DNA from: Kitasatospora sp. NBC_01246
GTDB taxonomy: Bacteria; Actinomycetota; Actinomycetes; Streptomycetales; Streptomycetaceae
DNA length: 64,000 nucleotides
NCBI RefSeq assembly: GCF_036226505.1
Contig: NZ_CP108484.1
Span: forward strand, 6,634,001 to 6,698,000
Reading direction: 5' to 3'
Shown: positions 56,277 to 64,000 of the stretch, one piece after another
Layout: every line of letters starts with the position of its first letter
Position numbering within the stretch: the first letter of the stretch is position 1
The notes under the pieces: model-generated
Told to the model about the DNA's origin: nothing
The model's database searches: none
Seen by the model: the letters and a program-made list of their open reading frames with translations, nothing else
Position numbers and translations under genes: made by a program

Positions 56277-58405
56277 TGACGGAAATGATCAAGCGTCTCC
56301 TGATCGCCAACCGCGGCGAGATCGCCCGGCGGATTGCCCGCACCTGCCGCCGGCTCGGCATCGAGTACGTGGCGGTCCACTCCGACGCCGACCGCTCCTC
56401 GGCCCACCTGGCGGGCGCCGTCGAGCGGGTCCGGATCGGCCCCGCCGTGGCCGCCGAGAGCTACCTGGACGTCGACGCGCTGGTCGACGCCGCCGTCCGG
56501 ACCGGCTGCGACGCCGTCCACCCCGGCTACGGCTTCCTCTCCGAGCACCCCGGCTTCGCGGCGGCGGTCGCCGGGGCCGGGCTGGTCTGGGTCGGCCCGG
56601 ACGCCGCCACGATCACCGCGATGGGCGACAAGTCGACCGCCCGCGCGCTGATGGCCGCCGCCGGGGTCCCGGTGCTGCCCGGCTCCGGGACGGCCACCGA
56701 GTCGGCCGAGGAGATCCTGGCCGACGCCGAGCGGATCGGCTACCCGGTGATCCTGAAGCCCGTCGCGGGCGGCGGCGGCAAGGGCATGCAGGTGGTCCGC
56801 GCGGCCGCCGAGCTGCCCGAGGCGGTGGCCGAGGCCGTCCGGCTGGGCCGCAGCAACTTCGGCGACGGCCGGCTGCTGGTCGAGCGGTACGTGGAGCGGC
56901 CCCGCCACATCGAGGTCCAGGTCTTCGGCGACGACCACGGGAACGTGGTGCACCTCTTCGAGCGCGAGTGCTCGCTGCAGCGCCGCCACCAGAAGATCGT
57001 CGAGGAGGCCCCGGCCGCCAACCTGGCGCCCGCCGTCCGGGCGGAGCTGCTGGAGGCGGCCGTCCGCGGCGCCCGGTCGCTCGGCTACGTCAACGCCGGC
57101 ACCTTCGAGTTCATCCTGGACGCCACCGACCGCTGCTACTTCCTGGAGGTCAACACCCGGCTCCAGGTGGAGCACCCGGTCACCGAGGAGATCACCGGCG
57201 TCGACCTGGTGGAATGGCAGCTGAGAGTCGCCGACGGGCAGCGGCTGCCGCTCGACCAGCACGAGATCACCGCGACCGGCCACGCCGTCGAGGTCCGCGT
57301 CTACGCCGAGGACCCGGCCGACGGCTTCCGGCCCGCGCCGGGCCGCGCGGCGGCGGTCCGCTGGCCGGCCGGCATCCGGGTGGAGGCGGCGTTCGACGAC
57401 ACCGGATCGGGCACCGACGGGGCCGCGTCCGGCTCCGCCGCGCCGGAACCGGCCTTCGCGGGCGGTCCCGGCGGTGACGCGGCCTTCGGCGGCGCCGTCT
57501 TCGGCGGCGGCGCCGAGGTCCCGGCCTTCTACGACCCGATGTTCGCCAAGCTGATCGCGCACGGCCCGGACCGCCCGAGCGCCCTGCGCCGGCTGCTCCC
57601 GGCCGTCCGCGACACCGCCCTGCCCGGGCTGACCACCAACCTCGGCTTCCTCGCCGAACTCCTCCAGGCCCCCGCCGTGGTCGCCGGGCGGATGGACACC
57701 CACCTGGTGGACGCCCTGGTCTCGACCGGGACCGGGCAGTCGGGGCAGGGCGAGCCGGCCGGCCTCGCCGGCCGCACCGACCGGGTCCTGGCCGCCGCGG
57801 CCTGCGCGGCCGCGATGCAGCTGTCACCCGTCGACGACGCCCCCGCCTCGCCGTGGCACGGCGCGGTCGGCCCGTTCGACCGCCACCGGCTGGACCCGGT
57901 CGCGCCGTTCGGCCGGGTCGTGCTGCGGCACGGCCGGCGGACGCTGCAGGCCGGACTCACCGGACGGCGCGGCGCCGCCGTCGACGTCCAGGTCGAGTCC
58001 ACCCCGTTCACCGTCACGGTCGCCGCCGTACCGGGCCACCCCGGCCTGTACCGGGGCACCGTCGGCGACCGGCGCTGGACCGGTCTGCGCAGTCCCGCCG
58101 GCTGGGAGCTCTCTGTCGACGGGCACCGGGTGGCGCTGGCCGCCCAGAGCTTCGCCGAGGGCGGCTCCGGGGCCGCCGACAACGCCGTGAAGTCGCTGAT
58201 GCCGGGCACGGTGGTCGGACTGCTCTGCGAGGTCGGCGACCGGGTCGAGGAGGGGGACGCCCTCGTCATCGTCGAGGCGATGAAGATGGAGAACCGCATC
58301 CTCGCCCCGTTCTCGGGCGTCGTCACCGCGATCCGCTGCGCCGTGCGCGACCTGGTGGCGACCGAACAGGTCCTGGTCGAACTCGACGCCGACGCCGAAG
58401 CCTGA
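56276..58405 (+). CDS. Acyl-CoA carboxylase alpha (biotin carboxylase-BCCP) subunit
   Basis: This is a 709-aa protein. Biotin carboxylase at about 1-480: RLLIANRGEIARRIARTCRR, VHPGYGFLSEHP, KPVAGGGGKGMQVV (ATP loop), ERECSLQRRHQKIVEEAP, FLEVNTRLQVEHPVTEE with catalytic residues intact. A mixed linker follows, then a biotin carrier domain at the end with EAMKMEN, the biotin Lys near residue 675. An insert of about 40 residues rich in Gly/Ala/Phe (about 382-423, AAFGGAVFGGGAEV) interrupts the C-terminal carboxylase subdomain and is unusual. ATG overlaps the previous TGA. With the beta subunit it forms a complete carboxylase. Confidence 0.92.
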   Translation: MTEMIKRLLIANRGEIARRIARTCRRLGIEYVAVHSDADRSSAHLAGAVERVRIGPAVAAESYLDVDALVDAAVRTGCDAVHPGYGFLSEHPGFAAAVAGAGLVWVGPDAATITAMGDKSTARALMAAAGVPVLPGSGTATESAEEILADAERIGYPVILKPVAGGGGKGMQVVRAAAELPEAVAEAVRLGRSNFGDGRLLVERYVERPRHIEVQVFGDDHGNVVHLFERECSLQRRHQKIVEEAPAANLAPAVRAELLEAAVRGARSLGYVNAGTFEFILDATDRCYFLEVNTRLQVEHPVTEEITGVDLVEWQLRVADGQRLPLDQHEITATGHAVEVRVYAEDPADGFRPAPGRAAAVRWPAGIRVEAAFDDTGSGTDGAASGSAAPEPAFAGGPGGDAAFGGAVFGGGAEVPAFYDPMFAKLIAHGPDRPSALRRLLPAVRDTALPGLTTNLGFLAELLQAPAVVAGRMDTHLVDALVSTGTGQSGQGEPAGLAGRTDRVLAAAACAAAMQLSPVDDAPASPWHGAVGPFDRHRLDPVAPFGRVVLRHGRRTLQAGLTGRRGAAVDVQVESTPFTVTVAAVPGHPGLYRGTVGDRRWTGLRSPAGWELSVDGHRVALAAQSFAEGGSGAADNAVKSLMPGTVVGLLCEVGDRVEEGDALVIVEAMKMENRILAPFSGVVTAIRCAVRDLVATEQVLVELDADAEA

Positions 58406-58411
58406 GCGCCC

Positions 58412-58456
58412 GACCCGCCCGACCCGCCCGACCCGCCCGACCCGCCCGACCCGCCC
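58412..58456 (+). repeat. Five perfect tandem copies of GACCCGCCC
   Basis: A 9-bp unit is repeated five times without error, starting 7 bases after the carboxylase stop. As 9 is a multiple of 3 and the DNA is GC-rich, it reads openly in several frames, but it is not coding. It may affect mRNA structure between genes of the operon or be slippage-prone. Confidence 0.85.
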
Positions 58457-58506
58457 CCGTCAGTTGAAGTAGCACCCCCCGCACCACGCACGCAAGGAGC
58501 CCTCTC

Positions 58507-59769
58507 ATGCCCGCTGAACCAACCCCCCGGAAGCTGCTGCTGGTCGGCGGGGTACGGGCGGTGCCGCTCGGCCTCGACATGGCGCGGCTCGCCCTGGACC
58601 AGGCCCACGCGCGCGGGCTGCGGACCCACCTGACGAACCAGGAGGCCGTCCTCGCCGCCACCCCCGGGGTGGCCGAACAGGCCGGCGCCGTCTCGGCGGT
58701 GGACTTCGCCAACCCCGGCGAGTCCGCCGCCTGGGCGCGCGACCGGGCCGCCGCGGGCGAGCGCTTCGACGCCGTCCTCGCCCTCCAGGAGATGGCCCAG
58801 GTGGCCGCAGCCGAGACCGCCGAGGCACTGGGCCTGCCGGGCAACCCGGCCGAGGCCGTCCGACGGGTCCGCACCAAGGACGCCTGCCGGACCGCCCTGG
58901 CCGCCGCCGGCTTCCGGCAGCCCGCCGTCCGGCTCTGCGCGGACGAGGCGGAGGCGGCGGAGTTCCTGCGCGGCTCCACCGGGCCGTGGATCGTCAAGCC
59001 CCGTGACGCGATGGGCAGTACGGGCGTCAGCCGGATCACCGGACCGGACGGACTGCCCGCCGCGATCGCGCTGCTGCCCGGCCGCAACCCCTTCCTGGTC
59101 GAGGAGTTCGTCCAGGGCGCCGAGTACAGCGTCGAGGGCCTCTTCCTCGGCGGCGAGCCGGTCGTCCTCGCGGTCACCGAGAAGGAGAAGGTGGAGCCGC
59201 CGTTCTTCGTCGAGGTCGGCCACATCCTCCCGGCCGAACTCCCGGACACGCAGCGTGAGGAGATCGAGCGTCAGGTCAAGGCGGCGCTCGCCGTGCTGGG
59301 CCTGCGCGTCGGCGGCTTCCACGTCGAACTCTGGCTGAGCCCGGACGGCATCGTGCTCGGCGAGGTGCACGGGCGGTTCGGCGGCGACTGGATCCACCGG
59401 ATGCTCGCCCACGTCGTCCCCGGCCTGGAGCTGTTCGGCCTCCTCTACGACGACCTGCTGGGCCTGCCGCGCGACGAGGCCGCGCCGACGCCGGTCCGGG
59501 CCGCCGCCGCCCGCTACCTCACCCCGCCGCCCGGCCTGGTGACCGCGGTCGAGGGGTGGACGGAGGCGGCGAACCACCCGGACGTGCTCTACGCTGACCT
59601 CGCGGTCGGACCCGGCGGCACCGTCCGCCCGCTGCGCACCTCCGGGGACCGGGCGGGCGTGATCGTGGTCGGGGCCGACACCCCGGACCAGGCCCGCAAG
59701 CTCGCCCGCGAGCTGGCCGACTCGGTCCGCTTCACGGTGGAGCCGGCCCGGACGGTGGAGCCGGCATGA
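58507..59769 (+). CDS. ATP-grasp carboxylate-amine ligase
   Basis: This is a 420-aa ATP-grasp enzyme of the amino-acid ligase type (BacD/DdaF/carbamoyl-phosphate-synthase-L-like). After a Rossmann-like N-domain (LLLVGGVRAVPLGLDMARLA) come RVRTKDACRTALAAAGFRQP, the ATP clamp WIVKPRDAMGSTGVSRI near 160-176, LVEEFVQGAEYSVEGLF, FHVELWLSPDGIVLGEVHGR (Glu and Glu/His metal ligands) near 273-292 and GGDWIHRML. It would form an amide between a carboxylate and an amine with acyl phosphate chemistry. The ATG follows AAGGAG. It is coupled by ATGA to the exporter. Confidence 0.88.
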   Translation: MPAEPTPRKLLLVGGVRAVPLGLDMARLALDQAHARGLRTHLTNQEAVLAATPGVAEQAGAVSAVDFANPGESAAWARDRAAAGERFDAVLALQEMAQVAAAETAEALGLPGNPAEAVRRVRTKDACRTALAAAGFRQPAVRLCADEAEAAEFLRGSTGPWIVKPRDAMGSTGVSRITGPDGLPAAIALLPGRNPFLVEEFVQGAEYSVEGLFLGGEPVVLAVTEKEKVEPPFFVEVGHILPAELPDTQREEIERQVKAALAVLGLRVGGFHVELWLSPDGIVLGEVHGRFGGDWIHRMLAHVVPGLELFGLLYDDLLGLPRDEAAPTPVRAAAARYLTPPPGLVTAVEGWTEAANHPDVLYADLAVGPGGTVRPLRTSGDRAGVIVVGADTPDQARKLARELADSVRFTVEPARTVEPA

Positions 59770-61067
59770 CGCACACGGACGCCCCGCCCCGGGCGGCCGG
59801 CCTGCTGAGCCGGCTGACCGCCACGCTGCTGCCCGCCTCCCGGCAGGGCCGGATCATGGCCGCCGGGACCACCGTGGACGCGGTCGCCAACGGCCTCTAC
59901 CTGGCCACCGCCACGCTCTACTTCGTCCGCTACCTCGACATCACGGCGGTCGCGGTTGGCACCGCGATCGCCGCGGCCAACATCGCCGGCCTGCTCAGCC
60001 CGCTGGTCTTCGGCCCGCTCGCGGACCGGCTCGGTGCCCGGCCGGTCTACGTGGCGCTGACGCTGGTCCGGGCGCTCGGCTTCATCGGGTACGCCCTGGT
60101 CGGCAGTTACGCCGGCTACCTGGTCGTCACCTGTCTGACCATCGCCGCCGCGCGGGCCTGCTCACCGCTGCTCCAGGTGATCGTCGGCGAGTTCGAGGGG
60201 GCCGCCGAGCGGACGAAGACGATGGCCTCGCTGCGCGCCATCACCAACATCGGCCTCACTGCCGGCTTCCTGCTGGCCGCCCTGGTGCAGGCCGCGCACT
60301 CCCGGGCCGCCTTCGTGGCGCTCTTCCTGTTCAACGCGGCCGCCTTCGCCGCCGTCGCGCTCGCCGTGGTGCGGGCCGGCCGGGTGGCGGGATCGTCGGC
60401 CGCGCCGGCTGCCGCGCCCGCCGAGGCCGGGGCGGAGGGCGGCTCCGGCTCGCCGTACCGGGACCGGCGGTTCCTGCTGGTCACGGCCGCCAACGCGGTG
60501 CTGATGCTGCACGACTGCGTGCTGTTCATCCTGTTGCCGCTCTGGGTGGTGGACCGGGCCGGGCTGCCGGCCAGTGCCAGCTCGGCCCTGCTGGCGATCA
60601 ACACCGTGCTGACCGTGGTGCTCCAGCTCTCGGTGGCCCGGTTCGCCCAGGGGCTGGCCAAGGCGCTGCGGATGCTCCGGTTCGCCTGCCTCTTCCTGGT
60701 GCTGGCCTGCGCGTTCTTCGCCTTCGCCGACGGCCGGGGCAAGTACCTGGCGCTGGCCGCCGCGGTGGTCGCCGTCGCGCTGCTGACCGTGGGGGAGAAC
60801 CTGCACGCCGTCTCGCGCTGGGAGATCTCCTACGAGCTGTCGCCGCCGGTGGGCCGCTCCCGCTACCTGTCGCTGTTCAGCACGGGCATGAGCGCGCAGC
60901 TGATCGTCGGCCCGTTCCTGGCCACCGGTCTGCTGCTGCCGGCCGGCGCGATCGGCTGGGTGCTGCTCGCCGCGCTGTTCGCGGGCGCGACCACCGTGAC
61001 GGTGCTCGCCGGCCGCACCGGCATCCAGAAGTCACCGGCCGTTTCCCAGGAGGCGCTGACCGGCTGA
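59766..61067 (+). CDS. MFS transporter, likely product exporter
   Basis: This is a 433-aa, 12-helix MFS protein. TTVDAVANGLYLATATLYFV is the first helix region, and LVFGPLADRLGARPVYVALT carries motif A (GxLaDrxGxrp). The central loop is Ala/Gly-rich, followed by HDCVLFILLPLWVVDRAGLP. It is the last gene of the operon and overlaps the ligase stop by 4 nt, which argues that it exports the compound made by the upstream enzymes, as BacE does for bacilysin. Confidence 0.85.
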   Translation: MTHTDAPPRAAGLLSRLTATLLPASRQGRIMAAGTTVDAVANGLYLATATLYFVRYLDITAVAVGTAIAAANIAGLLSPLVFGPLADRLGARPVYVALTLVRALGFIGYALVGSYAGYLVVTCLTIAAARACSPLLQVIVGEFEGAAERTKTMASLRAITNIGLTAGFLLAALVQAAHSRAAFVALFLFNAAAFAAVALAVVRAGRVAGSSAAPAAAPAEAGAEGGSGSPYRDRRFLLVTAANAVLMLHDCVLFILLPLWVVDRAGLPASASSALLAINTVLTVVLQLSVARFAQGLAKALRMLRFACLFLVLACAFFAFADGRGKYLALAAAVVAVALLTVGENLHAVSRWEISYELSPPVGRSRYLSLFSTGMSAQLIVGPFLATGLLLPAGAIGWVLLAALFAGATTVTVLAGRTGIQKSPAVSQEALTG

Positions 61068-61083
61068 TGTCACTCTGCGTTGC

Positions 61084-61112
61084 TTGAACGATCACAACCG
61101 AGCAAGTACAGT
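61084..61112 (+). promoter_or_regulatory. Vegetative-type promoter TTGAAC-17-TACAGT
   Basis: A -35 TTGAAC (61084-61089) and a -10 TACAGT (61107-61112) have ideal 17-bp spacing. They would drive the regulator at 61367 with a 5' untranslated region of about 245 nt. No other gene is seen in 61068-61366. Confidence 0.6.
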
Positions 61113-61366
61113 CCCCCTAGAGCGTGTCAAGGGCCACGCGGGCACACCGGGGGGTGGACTTCATGCTGCGACGCTCGGTCGCGACGTTCCCCGGTCTGCC
61201 TTTCCGATGTCGGTCCAGCCACTGAACCAGCCGTTCAGCAAGGGGACTTGTCATCACCGACCGGGCTGACGAACCATCAGCCGCGCCGGTACTTCGGGCT
61301 GTCCGAATTCGACACGTCCCCCTCGGGGCCGTCATCGTCGAATGCAGGAACAGACCGGAGTGAGCC

Positions 61367-62182
61367 ATGGTGCTGCGCGAGGCACTGAGCATCCCCATCC
61401 CCCTCGACCACGAAGCGTCGACCACCGCCGAACTCCCCGGCCTCGCCAGTCTGCTACGCGACTGGCGAGGCCGGGCCGGCCTGCGAATGGGGCTGGCCAA
61501 GCCGCTGCCCCAGATGGTCGTCGCCACCAGACTCGGCATGAGCGAGCGCTGGTACCGCGACCTGGAGCGAGGCGGCACCGCCCGCTTCGACCCCAGACTG
61601 CTGGCGCTGCTCGCCGACGTGCTGCTGCTCGACGCCGACGAGCGCGCCACCCTCTACCTCTACGCGATGGGCGGCACCCCGGCCGCCGGCCCGGCCCGGC
61701 CGGAGGACCTCACAGCCCTCCAGGAGCTGGTCGACCGGCAGATGCCGAGACCGGCCTTCATCGCCGACCGCGCCTGGACCCTCGTCGGCCACAACCGGGC
61801 CGCCGCCGAGTGGTTCCCCTGGATGAGCAGGCCCGGGGCCAACTTCGCCCGCTGGGTGCTGACCGCCCCGGAGGCCCGCGAACAGGTCGCCGACTGGACG
61901 TGGCAGGCCCGGATGACCCTCGCCATGATCCGCTTCGCGCTGGCCCGCTACCCCGGGGACGAGTCGGTGGTCGCCCTGCTCACCGACGTGCTGCGCGACC
62001 CGCTCTGCCGCCGGCTCTGGGCCGGCCGGGCCTGCGTGGTCGCCAACCGGGACGGCGACCGCTTCGGCCTGCGGCTGCCGCACCTCTCGCCCGAACCGAT
62101 CGAGACGGTCGCCCAGGTCCTCACCCCCGGTGGCCGACCGGACCTCAGCTTCGTCGTCCTGGGGCCGCCGCCCGGGGTCTGA
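61367..62182 (+). CDS. MmyB-like helix-turn-helix regulator
   Basis: This is a 271-aa protein. The N-terminal helix-turn-helix of the XRE class at about 25-90 reads LLRDWRGRAGL, QMVVATRLGMSERWYRDLER and LADVLLLDADERATLYLYAM. A C-terminal MmyB-like transcription-regulator ligand domain (about 110-265) has AWTLVGHNRAAAEWFPWM, DWTWQARMTLAMIRFALARY and DPLCRRLW. Proteins of this group, including MmyB of the methylenomycin cluster, regulate antibiotic genes and may bind fatty-acid-like ligands. The ATG follows CGGAG. It is placed next to the oxoamine operon, so it could be cluster-linked. Confidence 0.85.
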   Translation: MVLREALSIPIPLDHEASTTAELPGLASLLRDWRGRAGLRMGLAKPLPQMVVATRLGMSERWYRDLERGGTARFDPRLLALLADVLLLDADERATLYLYAMGGTPAAGPARPEDLTALQELVDRQMPRPAFIADRAWTLVGHNRAAAEWFPWMSRPGANFARWVLTAPEAREQVADWTWQARMTLAMIRFALARYPGDESVVALLTDVLRDPLCRRLWAGRACVVANRDGDRFGLRLPHLSPEPIETVAQVLTPGGRPDLSFVVLGPPPGV

Positions 62183-62192
62183 CCGCAGGGTG

Positions 62193-62215
62193 CCCCGGGG
62201 CCGCCGGCCCCGGGG
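62193..62215. terminator. Compact GC hairpin between convergent genes
   Basis: CCCCGGGGCCG (62193-62203) is the reverse complement of 62205-62215; the tip must open to form a loop. It lies between stops at 62182 (+) and 62249 (-). Confidence 0.6.
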
Positions 62216-62248
62216 TCCGAGCGGGGGGCGGGGCGGCCGGGCGCGGCG

Positions 62249-62683
62249 TCAGTGGAACCGCGTCACGAACCGGCGCTGCCAGGGGGTCTCGACGGCGCGC
62301 CGGTCGTAGTGCTCCCGCACGAAGGCGACCGCCCCGCCGGCCGGGACGCCGTCCAGCACGGCCAGGCAGGCCAGCGCGGTCCCCGTCCGGCCGAGCCCGC
62401 CGGCGCAGGCCAGCTCGACCCGCTCGGACGCCGCCCGCTCCCAGGCCTCCCGGAGGGCGGCCGTCGCCTCGGCCCGGTCGGCGGGCAGCCGGAAGTCCGG
62501 CCAGCGGAGCCAGCGGCTCGCCCAGGGGACGGCCGGCGGCCGGTGCCCCAGCAGGTAGAGGCCGAACGCGGGTTGCGGCCCGGGCGGCAGCGGCCGCCGC
62601 AGACCGCGCCCCCGGACGAGTCGGCCGGACGGCAGGCGCAGCACCCCGGCGGCGGTGGGGTCCCAGGTGGCGGAGACGGTCAT
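62249..62683 (-). CDS. Small tyrosine/dual-specificity-phosphatase-like protein
   Basis: This is a 144-aa protein. VELACAGGLGRTGTALACLA (about 88-107) contains the C-x5-R phosphatase loop (C-A-G-G-L-G-R-T-G), with Cys nucleophile and Arg intact. An upstream WLRWPDFRLPAD supplies an Asp in a loop that could be the general acid. It is about the size of the smallest cysteine phosphatases. The tail (EHYDRRAVETPWQRRFVTRF) matches the actinobacterial protein-phosphatase group. The ATG is used. The substrate is unknown. Confidence 0.78.
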   Translation of the reverse strand: MTVSATWDPTAAGVLRLPSGRLVRGRGLRRPLPPGPQPAFGLYLLGHRPPAVPWASRWLRWPDFRLPADRAEATAALREAWERAASERVELACAGGLGRTGTALACLAVLDGVPAGGAVAFVREHYDRRAVETPWQRRFVTRFH

Positions 62684-62788
62684 CCGGCGAGCCTACGGCG
62701 CGTCCGGCCGGTCGCGGGCGGTCGCGGGCGGGGCCGGGCCGGAGCACCCGGCCGTTCCGTGCCGCGGGTCCGCGCGGGTCCGCGCGGG

Positions 62789-64000
62789 TCAGGAGGCCGC
62801 GTACAGGCCGGTCGGGGCGGGCAGACCGGCGCGGTGCGCCAGAGCGGCGGCCTCCCCGCGCGAGGTCACGCCCAGCTTGCCCAGGATGTTGGCGACGTGG
62901 AACTTCACCGTGGACTCGCTGATCAGCAGGGCGCCGGCGATCTCCCGGTTGCGCCGGCCCCGGGCGAGCTGGTCGAGCACCTCCAGCTCCCGGGGCTGCA
63001 AGCCCTCCAGGGGGTCCGGCCCGCCGGTCGCCGCCGGGGCGCTCAGCGGCAGGTCGACGGTGACGGTGGTGCCCCAGCCGGGAACGGCGTCCACCGCGAG
63101 CCGGCCGCCCACGGCGGTGATCCGGTCCGCCGTCCGGTGCACGGCCAGGGTGTCGGCGCCGAGCAGGCCCGGGCCGTCGTCGCGCACCACGACCCGCAGG
63201 ACGTCCGCGACGAACTGCCAACTCACGTGCAGGCGCGTCAGACCGTCCTGTTCCATCATGGTGAGCACGGCCGACCGGACGGCCGCCCGGGCGGTGTGCG
63301 CGATCTCGGCGGGGAGGGAGCGCCCGCCCGCCGCCGGGGCCGGCAGGTCGAGCCGGACGGGGCTGTGCCGCAGCAGCGGGCGGATCTCGTCCGCGAGCCG
63401 GGCGAAGGCGGTGGCGGCGGGCTCCTCGCTCAGCTCCCGGTCGAGGTCGGCGCCCGCGCGCAGGTCCAGCAGCGCGCCGACGGCCAGCTCGGTGGCGCTG
63501 CGGCGGGCGGTGGCGTCGTCCAGGGCGGCGGAGCGCAGCGGCGCGAGGATCGCGGAGAGCGCCGAGGCGTGCGCGCCGCTCAGCTCGGCGATGGCCCGGG
63601 CCCGGGCACCGGCGGAGGCCCGTGACGTGGCGGCGTACGCGGGGGCGGCGTCGACGGCCCGGTGGTGGGAGTGGGTGACCAGCAGCTCCCAGAGCTGCTG
63701 CAGGACGGCGAGCGGCTGGTCGGGCAGCCGCTCGCCGCCCGTCCGGACCAGCACCAGCAGGGCGCCGTTGCTGCCGGGCGGGGCGGCGGAGACCGCGACG
63801 GCCGACCGCGGCCGGCCCGCCAGGACCGCCTCGCCCTGCCAGGGCAGACCGGGTGCCACCGCCTCGGCCAGCCGGGCCAGTTCCCGGGTGGTGATCTGCC
63901 CGGTGAGCTCGGTCGGACCGTGGGCGAGGGCGGGGGAGTAGGTGCAGACGCCGCTCAGCTGGGCGAGGGCGGTGTGCGGGACGAGATCGGCGAGGACGCC
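62789..64000 (-). CDS. HATPase-LuxR hybrid regulator, N-terminus beyond window
   Basis: The frame is open to the window edge (404 codons seen), so the start is missing. The visible part has a GAF-like/helical region, then a histidine-kinase-type ATPase domain: a degenerate N-box region, RVVVRDDGPGLLGA as G1 box and VGGRLAVDAVPGWGTTVTVD as G2 box. It ends in a LuxR/NarL helix-turn-helix (LQPRELEVLDQLARGRRNRE, STVKFHVANILGKLGVTSRG). No H-box or receiver domain is seen in this part. A kinase-like ATPase joined directly to a DNA-binding domain implies one-component control by nucleotide or ligand binding. Confidence 0.85.
   Translation of the reverse strand, partial: GVLADLVPHTALAQLSGVCTYSPALAHGPTELTGQITTRELARLAEAVAPGLPWQGEAVLAGRPRSAVAVSAAPPGSNGALLVLVRTGGERLPDQPLAVLQQLWELLVTHSHHRAVDAAPAYAATSRASAGARARAIAELSGAHASALSAILAPLRSAALDDATARRSATELAVGALLDLRAGADLDRELSEEPAATAFARLADEIRPLLRHSPVRLDLPAPAAGGRSLPAEIAHTARAAVRSAVLTMMEQDGLTRLHVSWQFVADVLRVVVRDDGPGLLGADTLAVHRTADRITAVGGRLAVDAVPGWGTTVTVDLPLSAPAATGGPDPLEGLQPRELEVLDQLARGRRNREIAGALLISESTVKFHVANILGKLGVTSRGEAAALAHRAGLPAPTGLYAAS

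Noticed and set aside
53428..58405. Biotin biosynthesis (BioF next to a biotin enzyme)
   Set aside because: No bioA, bioB or bioD is present, the carboxylase uses rather than makes biotin, and the ligase and exporter do not fit vitamin synthesis.
58406..58456. CRISPR-like or attachment repeat
   Set aside because: The 9-bp units are directly tandem with no spacers; it is a simple repeat. No CRISPR array, integrase or attachment site was found in the window.

Overview
The window is very GC-rich, with codon third positions dominated by G/C and GTG/TTG starts common. It carries hallmarks of the Streptomycetaceae (Streptomyces or Kitasatospora): a conservon operon (cvnABCD), an XRE-DUF5753/DUF397 pair with a HATPase anti-sigma-like partner, DUF6458, DUF1206 and DUF4331 proteins, a secreted RHS/LamG pair, and biosynthetic operons. 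Nothing marks it as a plasmid or phage, and no CRISPR array or intact insertion sequence was seen.

Layout. 1-5.3 kb: the end of a TerD protein; a flavin monooxygenase divergent from a 2,4-dienoyl-CoA-reductase-type flavoenzyme across an 18-bp perfect palindrome; a PadR regulator; a secreted PknH-sensor-like protein. 5.3-20.4 kb: an envelope/competition locus. A 1488-aa secreted LamG/ricin-lectin protein is divergent from a 2371-aa secreted RHS protein. The RHS protein carries an inserted B-lectin domain and a C-terminal lysozyme/transglycosylase-like candidate toxin domain. Downstream are small membrane-anchored immunity-like proteins, broken copies and terminators, all with lower GC than the RHS core. 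20.4-24.5 kb: TetR, APC permease and YtcJ-type amidohydrolase. 24.5-32.4 kb: regulatory pair genes and stress/envelope housekeeping genes (DUF4331, DUF1206, cupin, DUF6458, hydrolase, OsmC). 32.4-35.6 kb: a membrane GGDEF-EAL c-di-GMP enzyme.

35.9-40.2 kb: an MbtH-adenylation-thiolation-reductase protein translationally coupled to a leucyl/phenylalanyl-tRNA-protein-transferase homologue. This is the architecture of a tRNA-dependent peptide-aldehyde pathway. 40.3-46.2 kb: the conservon with a flavin monooxygenase at its distal end. 46.5-49.6 kb: a GntR/FadR regulator divergent from leuA, which has its own leucine-rich leader peptide and candidate attenuator, and a YbaK-type editing protein. 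About 49.8 kb: an unusually short, Glu(TTC)-like tRNA followed by a strong terminator.

49.9-61.1 kb: an exporter divergent from an XRE-cupin regulator, a GNAT gene, and then a five-gene operon of alpha-oxoamine synthase, acyl-CoA carboxylase beta and alpha subunits, an ATP-grasp ligase and an MFS exporter. Near-identical operator-like inverted repeats lie in front of both the exporter/regulator pair and the operon, which suggests one regulon. This is the best candidate here for an undescribed small-molecule pathway. 61.1-64 kb: an MmyB-like regulator, a tyrosine-phosphatase-like protein and a HATPase-LuxR hybrid regulator cut by the window end.
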